This document shows positions 34,669 to 44,903 of a stretch of 64,000 nucleotides of DNA, piece after piece. This stretch comes from Platanthera guangdongensis (Eukaryota; Streptophyta; Magnoliopsida; Asparagales; Orchidaceae). Where the stretch lies: assembly GCA_039583875.1 (NCBI GenBank), contig CM077166.1:80350564-80414563 (forward strand), written 5' to 3'. Made by a program: the position numbers and the translations under genes. Under the pieces are notes generated by a model. That model saw only the letters and a program-made list of their open reading frames with translations, was not told the origin of the DNA and did no database searches. The number at the start of each line of letters is the position of its first letter. Within the stretch, counting starts at the first letter, position 1.

Positions 34669-36769
34669 TGAAAGATATGGTACCTAAACACCTAGAGGGG
34701 GGGGGGGGGGTGAATAGGTGACCTAAACCTTTTTCAAACTTTGTTGGCAGCACAACAGTTATTCCACAGAATTCTACAACTAACAGCAATTACAGTTAAT
34801 TCACAGCACAGCACAGCACAGCAGACACACTAATTTATAGTGGTTCCCCAATCTTTGGGTACATCCACTTTCCCCCTTCGCCTATCTAGCAGTGTACTAG
34901 ATTCGGCCAACCTTCTCCACTATCTCAGAACCCAACTAGGTTCCTACACCTCAGGCCCAAAGCCTTACACTCAGCCACAAAGGCCTACACTCAGCCACCC
35001 AGGCCTACACTCAGCCAATTAAGGCCTACACTCAGAGTTCTTCAACTCCTACACTCAGGCAACCAAGCCCTACCCTCAGCCTTTATAATATAGGCTTACA
35101 ATTCTCTCAGATCCAATGGATCCTACAAGTTAAAATAGAAATACAATAGCTATCTCTACAACTCAGAAAATAAGAGAGGAGTTGAGAGTTTCTTGAAGAG
35201 TTCTTGGAAGAACTCAGCTAGATCCAAACTGACTTAGCTTCCTTCAAAGCTTCTTGAGTTAGAACTGAATTAGTCTGAATCTTCTGCAGTTGATCCTTGA
35301 CCTTGCTTCTTGAGATCCAGATGATTCTGAATCCTTCTTCTCAGCCTTAGTTCCAAAGACTGAATTCTTGATTGGAGCTCTCTCTCTCCAACTTCTTAGA
35401 TCTGCAGTTGGACTGCCAGATCTTCTTGTGTTGATCCTCTGTGTATCACTTTCCTGATTACTTGAAGAATCTGATCAACCACTTTAAGTATTCTTGACAA
35501 CTACTTGTAACAACAACAATCAATCAGATTCTGTAAACTATGGGTGCCTATTTATAGGCTTCCTTCATGGTAACCGGCTGGTCCGGTTCATAACAGACTT
35601 CTGATTTCTCTGACAGTTGCTGTAGACCGGCTGGATCGGCAGCTGTCATGTCAACCAGTCACTTCTTGAAATTCTCTAACTGTCAGATAGTGTCGAGACT
35701 TTCTGTTCTTAAGTGTCGACACTTATAGACTAAGTGTCGACACATGTTGTGTAAGTGTCGACACAAGTCTACAAGGTGTCGACACAATTCCTGTATGTCT
35801 CGACACAAATTCTTCTGCATGTGTCGACACTGAAATTTAGTGTCGACACAAGTACTTGTTCTTCATTCTTTAACTGTATTCTTCTAAGTGTCGACACATG
35901 TTCTTTGTGTCGACACATCTACATGTGTTGAAACTGTCAAGTGTCGACACTGCTTCTTGGTGTCGACACAAGTCTTCAATCTTGTTTCTTCAGCTGAGTG
36001 TCGACACATTCCCTTAGTGTCGACACTTGTACTTAGAATATTTTGTAAACTTTTCTGTTCTTTGCTAAGTGTCGACACAGCTCCTTGTGTCGACACTTTC
36101 TTCAAGTGTAGAGTCTTCAACTAAGTGTCGACACATTGTGCTGGGTGTCGACACTTTCTTCAAGTGTTGACTCTTCTGGTTGTGTGTCGACACATTGTGC
36201 TGAGTGTCGACACATACTTCAAGTGTTGACTCCTTTGTGTGTGTGTCGACACATTGTGTTGAGTGTCGACACATTCTTCATATGTTGACTCTGCTGTTTG
36301 AGTGTCGACACATTGTGTTGAGTGTCGACACTTGTCCTCAGTCTCTGCAGAATTTTGCTGAGTGTCGACACAACTCCAAGTGTCGACACTTTCTGGTGTA
36401 GACACAGCTCTTCTGAGTGTCGACACTTCTGCTAAGTGTCGACACATCTTTTCTGCATTCTTCTTCACTGAGTGTCGACACTGCTCCTTGTGTCGACACT
36501 TTCTGTCTGGTGTCGACTCTTCTTCCCAGGTGTCGACACAATTACTCCAAGTGTCGACACTGCTTGTCTGGGTGTCGACACAAGCTTTCTCAAGTGTCGA
36601 CACTTTCCCTCTGGGTGTCGACACATGGACTTAGAAACTTTTAGCTTCAGTCCAGTGTATACCTAACCTGCACAAGTAACTCAAACAAACATCAAATACA
36701 TTATGATGTATATCATTGAGTTAGGTGAGGCTTCTTCAAATCAGGTACATTTGACCAATGTACCCAACA
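34669..36769 (-). repeat. A2 5' LTR
   Basis: 2101 bp, G-run of 14, TATA box at 35549-35556. Confidence 0.97.
35690..36624. repeat. GTGTCGACAC palindrome array in U3 (A2 5' LTR)
   Basis: Same array. It shares the right-LTR marker ACATCTTTTCTG with A1. Confidence 0.95.
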
Positions 36770-36774
36770 TTGAT
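36770..36774. repeat. Target-site duplication of A2, right (TTGAT)
   Basis: Pairs with 23623-23627. Confidence 0.95.
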
Positions 36775-38207
36775 ACTTCTCCAATTTAGGGATTCTTCAA
36801 GTTTCTTATCCTCAGCTAATTTAGATTTTAGTGAAATTATTTGCTCTTGAGCTAATGTCAGTTCATCTTTAAGTTTAATATTTTTAGAAATCAAATTTTC
36901 ATGATTACACAATCTTTCACTAAGCATTTTGATTTCTTTTTCAGAGTTAATTAAATCTATATATATGGTTTTGAATTCAGTTTTAAAATTATCAGAACTA
37001 TAATCAAATGATGATAGTACCTGATCAGCTTCTGATTCTGAAGCTTCTTCATTATCAAATTCTTCTTGAGCATCTGATGGGCTGCAAGATGCATTGATAG
37101 CCGTGAGGTAGACTTACCTTGCCTTTGCCTCTTCTTCCTCTTCACTAGAACTGGAAGATATGTATTCATCTTCTGTGTCACTCCAGGTTTCAGCAACAAA
37201 GCTCTTCTCCTTCTTTTTGTACTTGTTGGAGGAAGGTCTGCTGTATTGCTTGCTTCTGGAGTCTTTTTCTCTTCTCCTCTCCTTCTTCTGATTCTTAGGA
37301 CATTCAGAGATGAAGTGTCCTGGTTTCCTGCATCCAAAACATATTATTTCTTTAGTAGCAGTTTTACCATACCTGGGCTTGTCATCATTCCTGGATGACT
37401 TTCTCCTGAAATCCTTTCTTGCCATTTGTAGAATCTCTTGGCAAAGAGACTCATCAGTTCTTCATTGACTATTGAAGCTTCAGTCTCTTCAGTAGCTTTG
37501 AATGCTATATTCTGCTCCTTTCTTGCTGGTGGATGAGTCCTTTGTTCTGCAGCTTTCCTGAATTTGATCAGATGCTCATAAGATTTGAGCTTTCCTAGGA
37601 GAGATTCAGTGGAAATCTCATTCAAGCTTTTGGCATCCTTGATTGTCCAGATACTGGAATCCCATGAGCTTGGGAAGCATATTAGGATCTTATCATTAAC
37701 CTCTGTGAGAGAGATTTCTTTGTCTAAGGTCTTCAACTTACTGATAATGGAGCTTAATCTATTGTATATGTCACCAACAGATTCAACATCATCTTTCTTA
37801 AAGTTCTCATACTGTGAGATGAGAGTTGATCTTCTATCTTTTCCCTCATCTGCTGAGCCAGCAACCATCTTGTTGAGAGAATCCCAGATTGCTTTTTTAG
37901 AGGTGCACTCAGCCACCTTTTGGAAGATGTCATCTGACATGGTCTGGGCCAGAATATTCATATCTTTTGCATCAACTATTTTAGCTTTCTTCTGAACATC
38001 AATCCAGTCAGGTGATGGAACAGCATGAGTGTTTGAAGTTGATGTGGATGTAGAAGCTGTAGTTTGAGGAGGACCTATCAATATGGAACTGTAGATGTCC
38101 TCATCAATGGAATTCATATACAACCTAATTCTTGCCTTTCAGATAGAAAATTTATTTAAATTGTAGACTGGAGGTCTGGTGCTTGCATAATCCTTATTCT
38201 GTGCCAT
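36775..38207 (-). pseudogene. gag: B1 gag 5' part, copy 2, with true N-terminus
   Basis: The start is MAQNKDYASTRPPVYNLNKF at 38207, matching MTQKKDYTSIRPPVCNLNKF in B2. A TGA replaces the conserved Trp of the NLNKFxIWKARIRLYMNS motif near 38140. Then come the helical Gag core (37344-38123), a one-base loss near 37425 shared with copy 1, the zinc knuckle CFGCRKPGHFISEC and the acidic and coiled regions down to the A2 insertion point. Unlike copy 1 it keeps the N-terminal residues. Confidence 0.85.
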
Positions 38208-38299
38208 ATTGTGAACTAACTAAACATAAGAGAAATAAAGATCAGATCTAACAGAGGATCTTTTGGTTCAAGGGTTAACTTGTACAACCAAAGGAAACC

Positions 38300-38311
38300 G
38301 CTTTGATACCA
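38300..38311 (-). other. B1 primer-binding site
   Basis: The minus strand reads TGGTATCAAAGC two to three bases from the LTR start, close to the initiator tRNA-Met complement with one change. B2 has the same sequence at 57663-57674. Confidence 0.8.
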
Positions 38312-38313
38312 AT

Positions 38314-39012
38314 TAAAAGAGAGGGTTAGACCTGATTTACTCTAGAGGGGGCGGGTGAATAGAGTAAGTCGAAAACTTTTTGTTGTTTATAAAATAATAT
38401 CAGAGTAATGAAATAAGAGATACCAAGATTTACAGAAAGCAAAAGCAACCTAAGTTAATCTAATCTAACACAGCACAGATAATCTAATCTATCACAACCA
38501 CAACAAGAACAAAAAGAAAAGAGCAACCAGATAACACAAGAACTTTTATAGAGGTTCCCCAACCTGGGTACATCCACTCTTCTACCACAATGGTAGGAAT
38601 CCACTGGCAGATTTTGATCAAGTGACTGCCACCAATGAGCTTTTGATTGGGTGCTCAAAAACCAAAATAAACTTTTGAAGGGAGTTAATAAACCCTTTAT
38701 ACAGAAGGGGGAGAGAGATTGATGGTGTCTTCTCTTTCTCTTTTCAACAGAGAAGACTAGTGGATTTTTGTAGTTGTCAAGAACTCCTCTCAATAACACT
38801 TGGAGTCTTGCACAGGGTGTAGGTCTTCGGTCTTCAGCCTTGACTTGAAAATGAGATCCAGGAACTTTTGACTGATATGGATGTGTTGTCCTTGAAAGCT
38901 CCTGGAATGAAGGTTAAAGAAGACTCTTGATTTGTAATGATTGTTTCTCTTCTTCTTCAACAATGAAAAGGAGAAAATAATTTGTTTTTGTATAGAGAAG
39001 GTTCAGAGTATT
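38314..39012 (-). repeat. B1 5' LTR, left fragment
   Basis: Starts TAAAAGAGAGGG, with TG decayed to TA, beside the primer site. It contains the R-U5 signature CTCTAGAGGGGGCGGGTGAATAG and the block TATAGAGGTTCCCCAACC. It is cut at GTATT by B2 and continues at 59375. Confidence 0.88.
39008..39012. repeat. Target-site duplication of B2, left (GTATT)
   Basis: GTATT precedes the B2 left LTR and recurs at 59370-59374. Confidence 0.93.
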
Positions 39013-40710
39013 TTAAAGTTCAGGAGGTATGCTTGATACCACCTAAAGGTGTTAGTTAGATCAGATATACTCTAGAGGGGGGGTGAATAGAGTATGTTGG
39101 TGATTTTAAAACTTTTACAACTGTTGTTGTATTTTAGGTGTGTGTGTAGGGAAGCAAATACAATAAACCAAGATGCAGCAACTATCTAATCACAGCACAT
39201 TCACAGAGCAAGGCCAGAAAACAAAAAGAAAAGAAAGCAACCAGACGACACAAGAATTTTATAGTGGTTCCCCAAATCTGGGTAGTCCACTCTTCTACCA
39301 CCCTGGTAGGAATCCACTGCAGGAAGGGGTTGATCAGGTGTCCTGGCACCAATGGGGTTTTGATCAGGTTCCCAAAAACCAAACCCTCAAGTCTTTTAGA
39401 GGGAGACTTGCAACCAGAATAATTTTGAAGGGAATTAAAACCCTGTACAGAGGTGGAGTGAGAGGGTGATGAGGTCTTCTCTTTCTCAAGTCAAATGAGA
39501 AGACTTGTGGATTGTTGTTTAGCAGCTTTGCTCCCCCTGAGATGTAGAATGAATCAGGAAGAATGCTGGAGCACTGCTTCAGGGTGATAGGTCTTCAAAG
39601 ACCTAGATTTCCTGGTCCAGAGAAAGTCACCCGGAACTTCTTGTGACTGATATGAATGTATTGTCTTTGAAGTTATCCTGAGTAAAAGCAGATGAAGAAG
39701 ACTCTTGATATTGATGTAGTGTTCTTCTTCTTCTTCTTCTTTATCAGTTTCTCTCTAGGCCAAGAATGAATTCCTTTTTCTGTGTTGTCTGAATCACTGT
39801 CTGTCTTTTTGTTGTATATCACTGTATTACTGACTCTTTCTGTATATCTCAAATATCTCATAAGAAACATTCGAATTTTGAATATAGAGCAGTAATGCAG
39901 ACGGCCTGCAAAGGAAGCAGCAATTAATTATTTCCCCAACTGTTTCCATGGGAAAATGGCATGTAATAATCCAGGATTAACTTCGCATTCTAACGGTAGT
40001 ATTCTGGGAAGAACTGCCATTAAATGTTCAGGAATCAGCGCCATGGAATGAGACGGGAATGGACGAAGACCTAGTCTGGAATAGTCGACCGAAGAACATA
40101 ATTCATCGAACTGAATTTTGAGTTTGTCGAGCTGAGCCTGAGTTCGTCGAGCTAAGCAGAGTTCGTCGAGCTGAGCTGAGTTCGTCGAGCTGACAGTCTT
40201 CATTCGTTGAACAGACAATCTTCAATATCAGACAATCTTTATTCGTTGAGCAGAGAACTAAATTCGTCGAGCTGAGAACTGAAGTCGTCGACCTGAGAAT
40301 CTGAGAACTTGAGGTCCAAGTTCGTCGAGCTCAGAAAGTAATTCGTCGACCAAAGCTTGAAGTTGGACTTAGAGAAATTCTGAAGTAGTCCTGATAATGC
40401 TTGAAGTAGAATCCCGGTGTTCGTCGAACAAAGAACATAGTTCGTCGAGTTCAGCACTACGAATTGTCTCACGATCGTCGAGCGTAGAACTCCCTTCGTC
40501 GAGCTGAGTTCGACGAACGTCGAACTCATTTCATTTAGTCTGAAAAACTGATAGATCTGGAGTTTCTGATGGTCTTGAGGAAGGTTGGTCCATCTGAAGT
40601 TGAGATAGAGGACTGTCCTAGACTCTAAGACATAAACTTGACCCAGACTATACATGATGGGTCATATCCTAAGTCAGTGGACCTAGCACAAATCAACTAG
40701 GGATCCAACA
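39013..40710 (-). repeat. B2 3' LTR
   Basis: 1698 bp, end CCAACA, first base pair TT where the right LTR has TG. It carries CTCTAGAGGGGGGGTGAATAG near the left end and the family-B array at 40085-40522. A TTC microsatellite lies at 39723-39743. Confidence 0.94.
40085..40522. repeat. Family-B array in U3 (B2 3' LTR)
   Basis: Repeated TTCGTCGAGCTGAG-type units and inverted copies, with CpG-decayed versions such as TTCGTTGA. The U3 form (GAGCTGAG tails) differs from the spacer form (GATCTCCG tails). Confidence 0.88.
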
Positions 40711-40726
40711 ATCTCCCCCTATTTGG
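40711..40726 (-). other. B2 polypurine tract
   Basis: The minus strand reads AAATAGGGGGAGAT next to the LTR end, as in family A. The stretch to the ORF3 stop (40727-40889) is AT-rich with no feature seen. Confidence 0.88.
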
Positions 40727-40889
40727 GTGAGGTCACTAACAGAGACTCCAAGCAAAGAACAAAGCAAAATTAAGAAATATATCTGGCAGAGAATTTACAA
40801 CACATGCATCAGATATATATATACATACAGGCTTTGTTTTAGTACAAGATATAGTCTGAAATAGAAGCAGAAATGAAATAACCACAAAA

Positions 40890-43668
40890 TTACTTCTCTG
40901 TTTTCTTCTGTTTTAGCTTATCTCCTGGTGATTTATCTCCTGAATTTTTGAAAATGATTTCCCTATTGGGATCTGAAGCTTGAGCCCTGGTCATAGTCAT
41001 GTCAGCTGCCCCTATGATGTTCAGTGAAGTGGCTCTGGGGACAACTGCTTCTGGGTGAAGATGCATGTACTCATCAACATTGAGTAGCTTGTTTCCTTTC
41101 CCAAATCTCTTTAGCTCATCTCTCATGTACTGAGACATAATAGTTAAGCCTGTTGTGTCCTTGCCTTCAGCTTTAGCTTTGTTGATTAGAGATAAGCCAA
41201 TGAGCTCTTGGAACCTTGTCATTTTGGCTGTGTTGGCTGTTTCTGGATCTTCAGGAAGAGAATAGGGCCTTTTCAGCTTCATGTTCCTTATATTCCTAGT
41301 GCTGCTGCTGCTGTTGTTGTTGATGGTGTTGTCTGCCTGAAGATGGTGGCCTTGGCTGACTACCACTAGAAGATCTCCCTGTTTGTCTCTGATAAGTTTG
41401 AATATGGGCAGATCTCTGAGAGCCAGAGCCAGAGGCACTTGCTGTTGGAGGAGGAGGAGGAGGAGGATCCTTTCTGTATCTATGAACTGGGGGAGGAGAG
41501 TATCTCCTACTCCTCTTCTTCTCTCTTTGCTGGTTCTTTGATAGCCACATCTATGCAGGCATCCCTTTGTAAGGAGCATCATTGTGCAGAATATAGTATG
41601 GAGTGTCTGCAATGGGATTAGGCTTGGGAGCAGGAGGAGGAGGAGGAGCCTTCCTTTTCTTAGAAAGCAACTTCTTTTTCTTTTTAGCAGCCTCCTCATC
41701 TGATTCATCATCATCATCATCATCAGAACCTGAACTCTAAGGATTGTCATACAGAGCATTCAACTTCCTCAGAGTTTCATCAGAAATGATAAGAGGTTTT
41801 TATTGAGGGGGGATAGAAGGTTCAGAGGGTGAGGGTTCAACAGCAGTAGAGACAGAGCTTTCAGCTGCTGCCTTGTTCTCTTCTTCAATGTCTGCCAGAA
41901 TGAGCTCATCCAGATCAGGCATGGGATAATCATCCATGATAAAATCTGGGACAGAGCAGATTTTTGGAATAGACATAGGAATTGGAACAACAGTAGGAGT
42001 AGCAAAGGTGTCACAGAGTTTCTTGGCAACTGCTGGACTAGCTGGAGAGGTATACTGGACAATAGCCAAATATGGCTTAGCAACCTCTGCTGAAGGAAGC
42101 TTCATATATACAGAATCAAAGGTATGAAGTATCTTAGATAAATTAACTGTGGGATTTATAAGGAAATCACCAGCAGTTGTTATTGTATCTACTGACTCAT
42201 CAAAGCTAATGTCAGTGTCCATAAATTGAATAAAATCAATTGCTGTATCTGTAACTGCAATTGCATTATCAAGCACTGTATCAACTGTATCTGTATTATC
42301 AAAAATTGTATCTGCAGTATCAACTGTATCTGTATCAACTATATTGTCAAAAACTTTATCAACCTCTGTAGCTGCTGCACCAGCTTCATCATGGAGCATC
42401 TCCCCCTGCCTGGGTTCAGGAGAACCTGGAGCCAGCCCCCTGAATGAAGAGGGGGTAGCAGAAAGGGCTGTGATTTGTGCAGATAAAGAATTAATGGAAT
42501 TCACCAGAGGTGTAATGGCCTCTATGATGAGTGATTGAATGAGAGGAGTTAGAAGAGAGATGATGGAGGGAATGGTGGAAGAGTCCAGAAGTGGAGAAAG
42601 AATGGTGGAGGGGATAGAAGCAGAGGAGGGAGGAAGAATATGTGGAGGGGATAATGGAGGGAGAACAGGTTGTGTTTCAGTGGGTATGGTGTAGGATGGA
42701 ATAGTGGATAAGTGTGGGGGAAGAGGGGATTGAGGAGGTGAGGGAATATGGGTTTCAGTGGGGGAAACTGGAGGTGTAGGGATATGTGCAAGATCAAGCT
42801 GTGGAGATTGATGTTGAGGTGGAGTCAATTGAGGTGCAGGAGGAGTGGGAAGAGATTGGGTAGGTGGAATGGCCTTTTCAGTGTCAGGGTGGGGAGTGAC
42901 CTTGACGGTCCTTGTGCTCTCAGAAGCGTTAATAGAGGAGGAGGGACCCTTGGAGGGTTTGGTGATTGTCCTCTCCCATCTGCCAAACAAGGCGCAGGTG
43001 AGGCGCTTGCTGGCATTGATGAATGTGGTCGGGGAGACCAAACATTCACTGGCCTTTTCCTGGAGGAAAATCCCCAGGATTCTGCCGTAGCAGACTTCCT
43101 TCTTGCTTGTTTTCTTCTTGATTAGGTCAAAGAAGACCATGCCCCAGTCGACCTGTCGTTTGTTGAGCACTGCGCACATAATCAGGAATTGATGGCGAGT
43201 GATATAGTCATGTGTCGAGTGCTTGCCCATCAGAATTTTTCCTACAATGTCGACCAAAAATTGATAGGCGGCAGACAGTTGCTTCTTCAGAAGCTTATTA
43301 GGGTGGCTGCCGGAGAAACCCATTACCTTCAACATATCAGAATATTCTTCAGCGTCCATTTCCAAGTTGTCTTCACCATTGATCAGTCCAAAAATTTCAG
43401 AAAGTACTGCTGGAGACAGGGAAACGGCAGTGTTTCCAATATGTCCTGTCAGATCTCCGTCTTCAGAAACGGTTGCAGTGTACACCCATTCTCTTATCTC
43501 GGTTGAGTTTAGCTTGATGCTGCGAGTCATGAAATCCTTGAGATGCAATTCTTCAAGTAATTCCAGGATATAAAGAAAGATTGGATCTGAATGTTGGAAA
43601 GACTCAAAATCCATGGAGAATGATGCATCAAACTTCATCGCCGCAAGTACTGCTGGAGGAATCTCCAT
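40890..43668 (-). pseudogene. ORF3 of B2, nearly full length but broken near its 3' end
   Basis: The ATG at 43668 opens MEIPPAVLAAMKFDASFSMD. The frame is open to 41800 (about 620 codons): a globular N-terminus with IVGKILMGKHSTHDYI, VDWGMVFFDLIKKK and CYGRILGIFLQE, ending at GRWERTITKPSK; then a long Pro/Ser/Thr-rich linker and an acidic region full of Asp/Thr. A stop at about 41800, another near 41738 and a frameshift near 41550 separate the C-terminal part, which has a Lys-rich nuclear-localisation-like cluster (KKKKKLLSKKRK), REKKRSRR and the conserved end KRPYSLPEDPETANTAKM...RFGKGNKLLNVDEYMHLHP. The similarity to family-A ORF3 around IVGK and GRIL suggests a common origin. No membrane segment is visible. 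Confidence 0.85.
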
Positions 43669-43744
43669 TGATGACCTGCAAAGAAAATCACAGAGAAAAC
43701 GACGATCAAGAGCAAAGGAACTGAAAGCGTGGGACGGAGGTCGA

Positions 43745-44058
43745 AGAAAACCTGGATATAAGATTTTCGGAATATGAATCGACAAGCTCCGTTCCATAAA
43801 AAGAGACAGTTCTTCGAACTGAGGTCGACGAAATAAGTTAGAGGTGAGTAGTTCGTCGAACTCATTTAGAAGAATTGAAAACAGTTCGTCGAACTTCGTT
43901 CGATGAAATGGTTTCTGAAGAAAGGTTCGTCGATCTCCGGTCGATGAAAATTGTTTCCACACAGAGAATTTGTCGATCTCCGTTCGTCGAGAATCTCTCA
44001 AACTTTCCCTAAGTCGTCGAACTCCGTTCGATGAACTCTGGAAAATTCGTCGAATGCA
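43745..44058. repeat. Family-B palindromic array in pol-ORF3 spacer (B2)
   Basis: TTCGTCGATCTCCG / TTCGACGAA units, several decayed at CpG. A TATA-like CTTATATCC lies at 43754-43762, 86 bp before the ORF3 ATG. The layout matches B1 and family A. Confidence 0.85.
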
Positions 44059-44066
44059 GACAGAAA

Positions 44067-44898
44067 TTAATTTAACTCTTCTCCATTAATCATTCCCAGT
44101 TGATTTTTAAAGAACAGATGGGTTTTCTCATCTAAAGGTTTGGTGAAAATATCTGCTCTCTGTAAATCAGTAGGAATATGAATCAAGTTAATCTTCTTTT
44201 TGTCTACATTATCTCTAATGAAATGATGTCTTATGTCAATATGTTTAGTCCTAGAATGATGAACTGGATTCTGAGCTATAGCAATAGCACTTGTATTACA
44301 CAAAATAAGGTTGAATTATTTAAGTTGATACCATAATCTAGGAGCTGGTTTTTTATCCATAGCATCTGTGAACAGCAGCTGCCAGCAGCCATATACTCTG
44401 CCTCAGCAGTTGATGTAGACACAGATGTCTGCTTTTTGCAAAACCAAGAGACAAGTCTCATACCCAGGAACTGGCAAGTTCCAGAGGTACTTTTCCTGTC
44501 CACTCTACATCCAGCATAGTCAGCATCTGAGTATCCAGTTAACTCAAATTCTGACTCTGCAGGATACCAAAGTCCTAAAATAGGACAACTCTAATATATC
44601 TCAAAATACTTTTTAGAAAAATAAGATGAGATTCCTTAGGATTCACTTGGAATCTAGCACAAAGGCATGTGGCAAACATTATGTCAGGCCTGCTAGCTGT
44701 TAGGTATAATAGGGATCCAACAATTGCCCTATAATATTTCTGATCTACAGGTTTCCCTGCTGTATCAGAATTCACAACAGCATTGGTAGCCATACGTGTT
44801 TTCATTCCTGAAGCATCACCCATCCCAAACTTTTTAATAAGCTCTTTAGCATACTTAGATTGGGAGAGGAAGATACCATCAGGGAGCTGCTTCACTTG
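44067..44898 (-). pseudogene. pol: B2 pol 3' part: RT end and RNase H
   Basis: RT connection (QLPDGIFLSQSKYAKELIKKFG, then DIMFATCLCARFQVNPK) lies at 44575-44895. RNase H (DRKSTSGTCQFLGMRLVSW, AEAEYMAAGSCCSQMLW) is at 44276-44503, ending SRTKHIDIRHHFIRD...NQLGMINGEELN at 44067. Two frameshifts separate these pieces. C entered at the LGLQV motif, and the gene continues at 54104. Confidence 0.85.
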
Positions 44899-44903
44899 GA
44901 GAC
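44899..44903. repeat. Target-site duplication of C, left (GAGAC)
   Basis: Pairs with 54099-54103. Removing C restores the RT sequence. Confidence 0.93.

Larger units (their letters stand above)
23628..36769 (-). mobile_element. A2: duplicated copy of element A
   Basis: 13.1 kb, same architecture and site as A1. ORF3 is fully open and RNase H keeps its full sequence, but gag has two indels and pol keeps the shared frameshift. It arose by block duplication, not by an independent insertion. Confidence 0.96.
21303..38066. repeat. Tandem duplication unit, copy 2 (16.76 kb)
   Basis: Pairs with 4546-21299 in the same orientation. It contains A2 at the same insertion site, and left/right LTR marker bases are preserved copy to copy. 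The B1 gag N-terminus continues past its right edge at 38066, so copy 2 holds the original right border and copy 1 the original left border. Confidence 0.92.

Noticed and set aside
4546..38066. Two independent insertions of A into two B1 elements
   Set aside because: Identical site, identical TTGAT, duplicated flanking B1 DNA and paired LTR marker bases all require block duplication.
41296..42797. Proline-, serine- and cysteine-rich frames overlapping B2 ORF3
   Set aside because: They are shadow frames of the low-complexity linker of ORF3, or of its frameshifted C-terminus.
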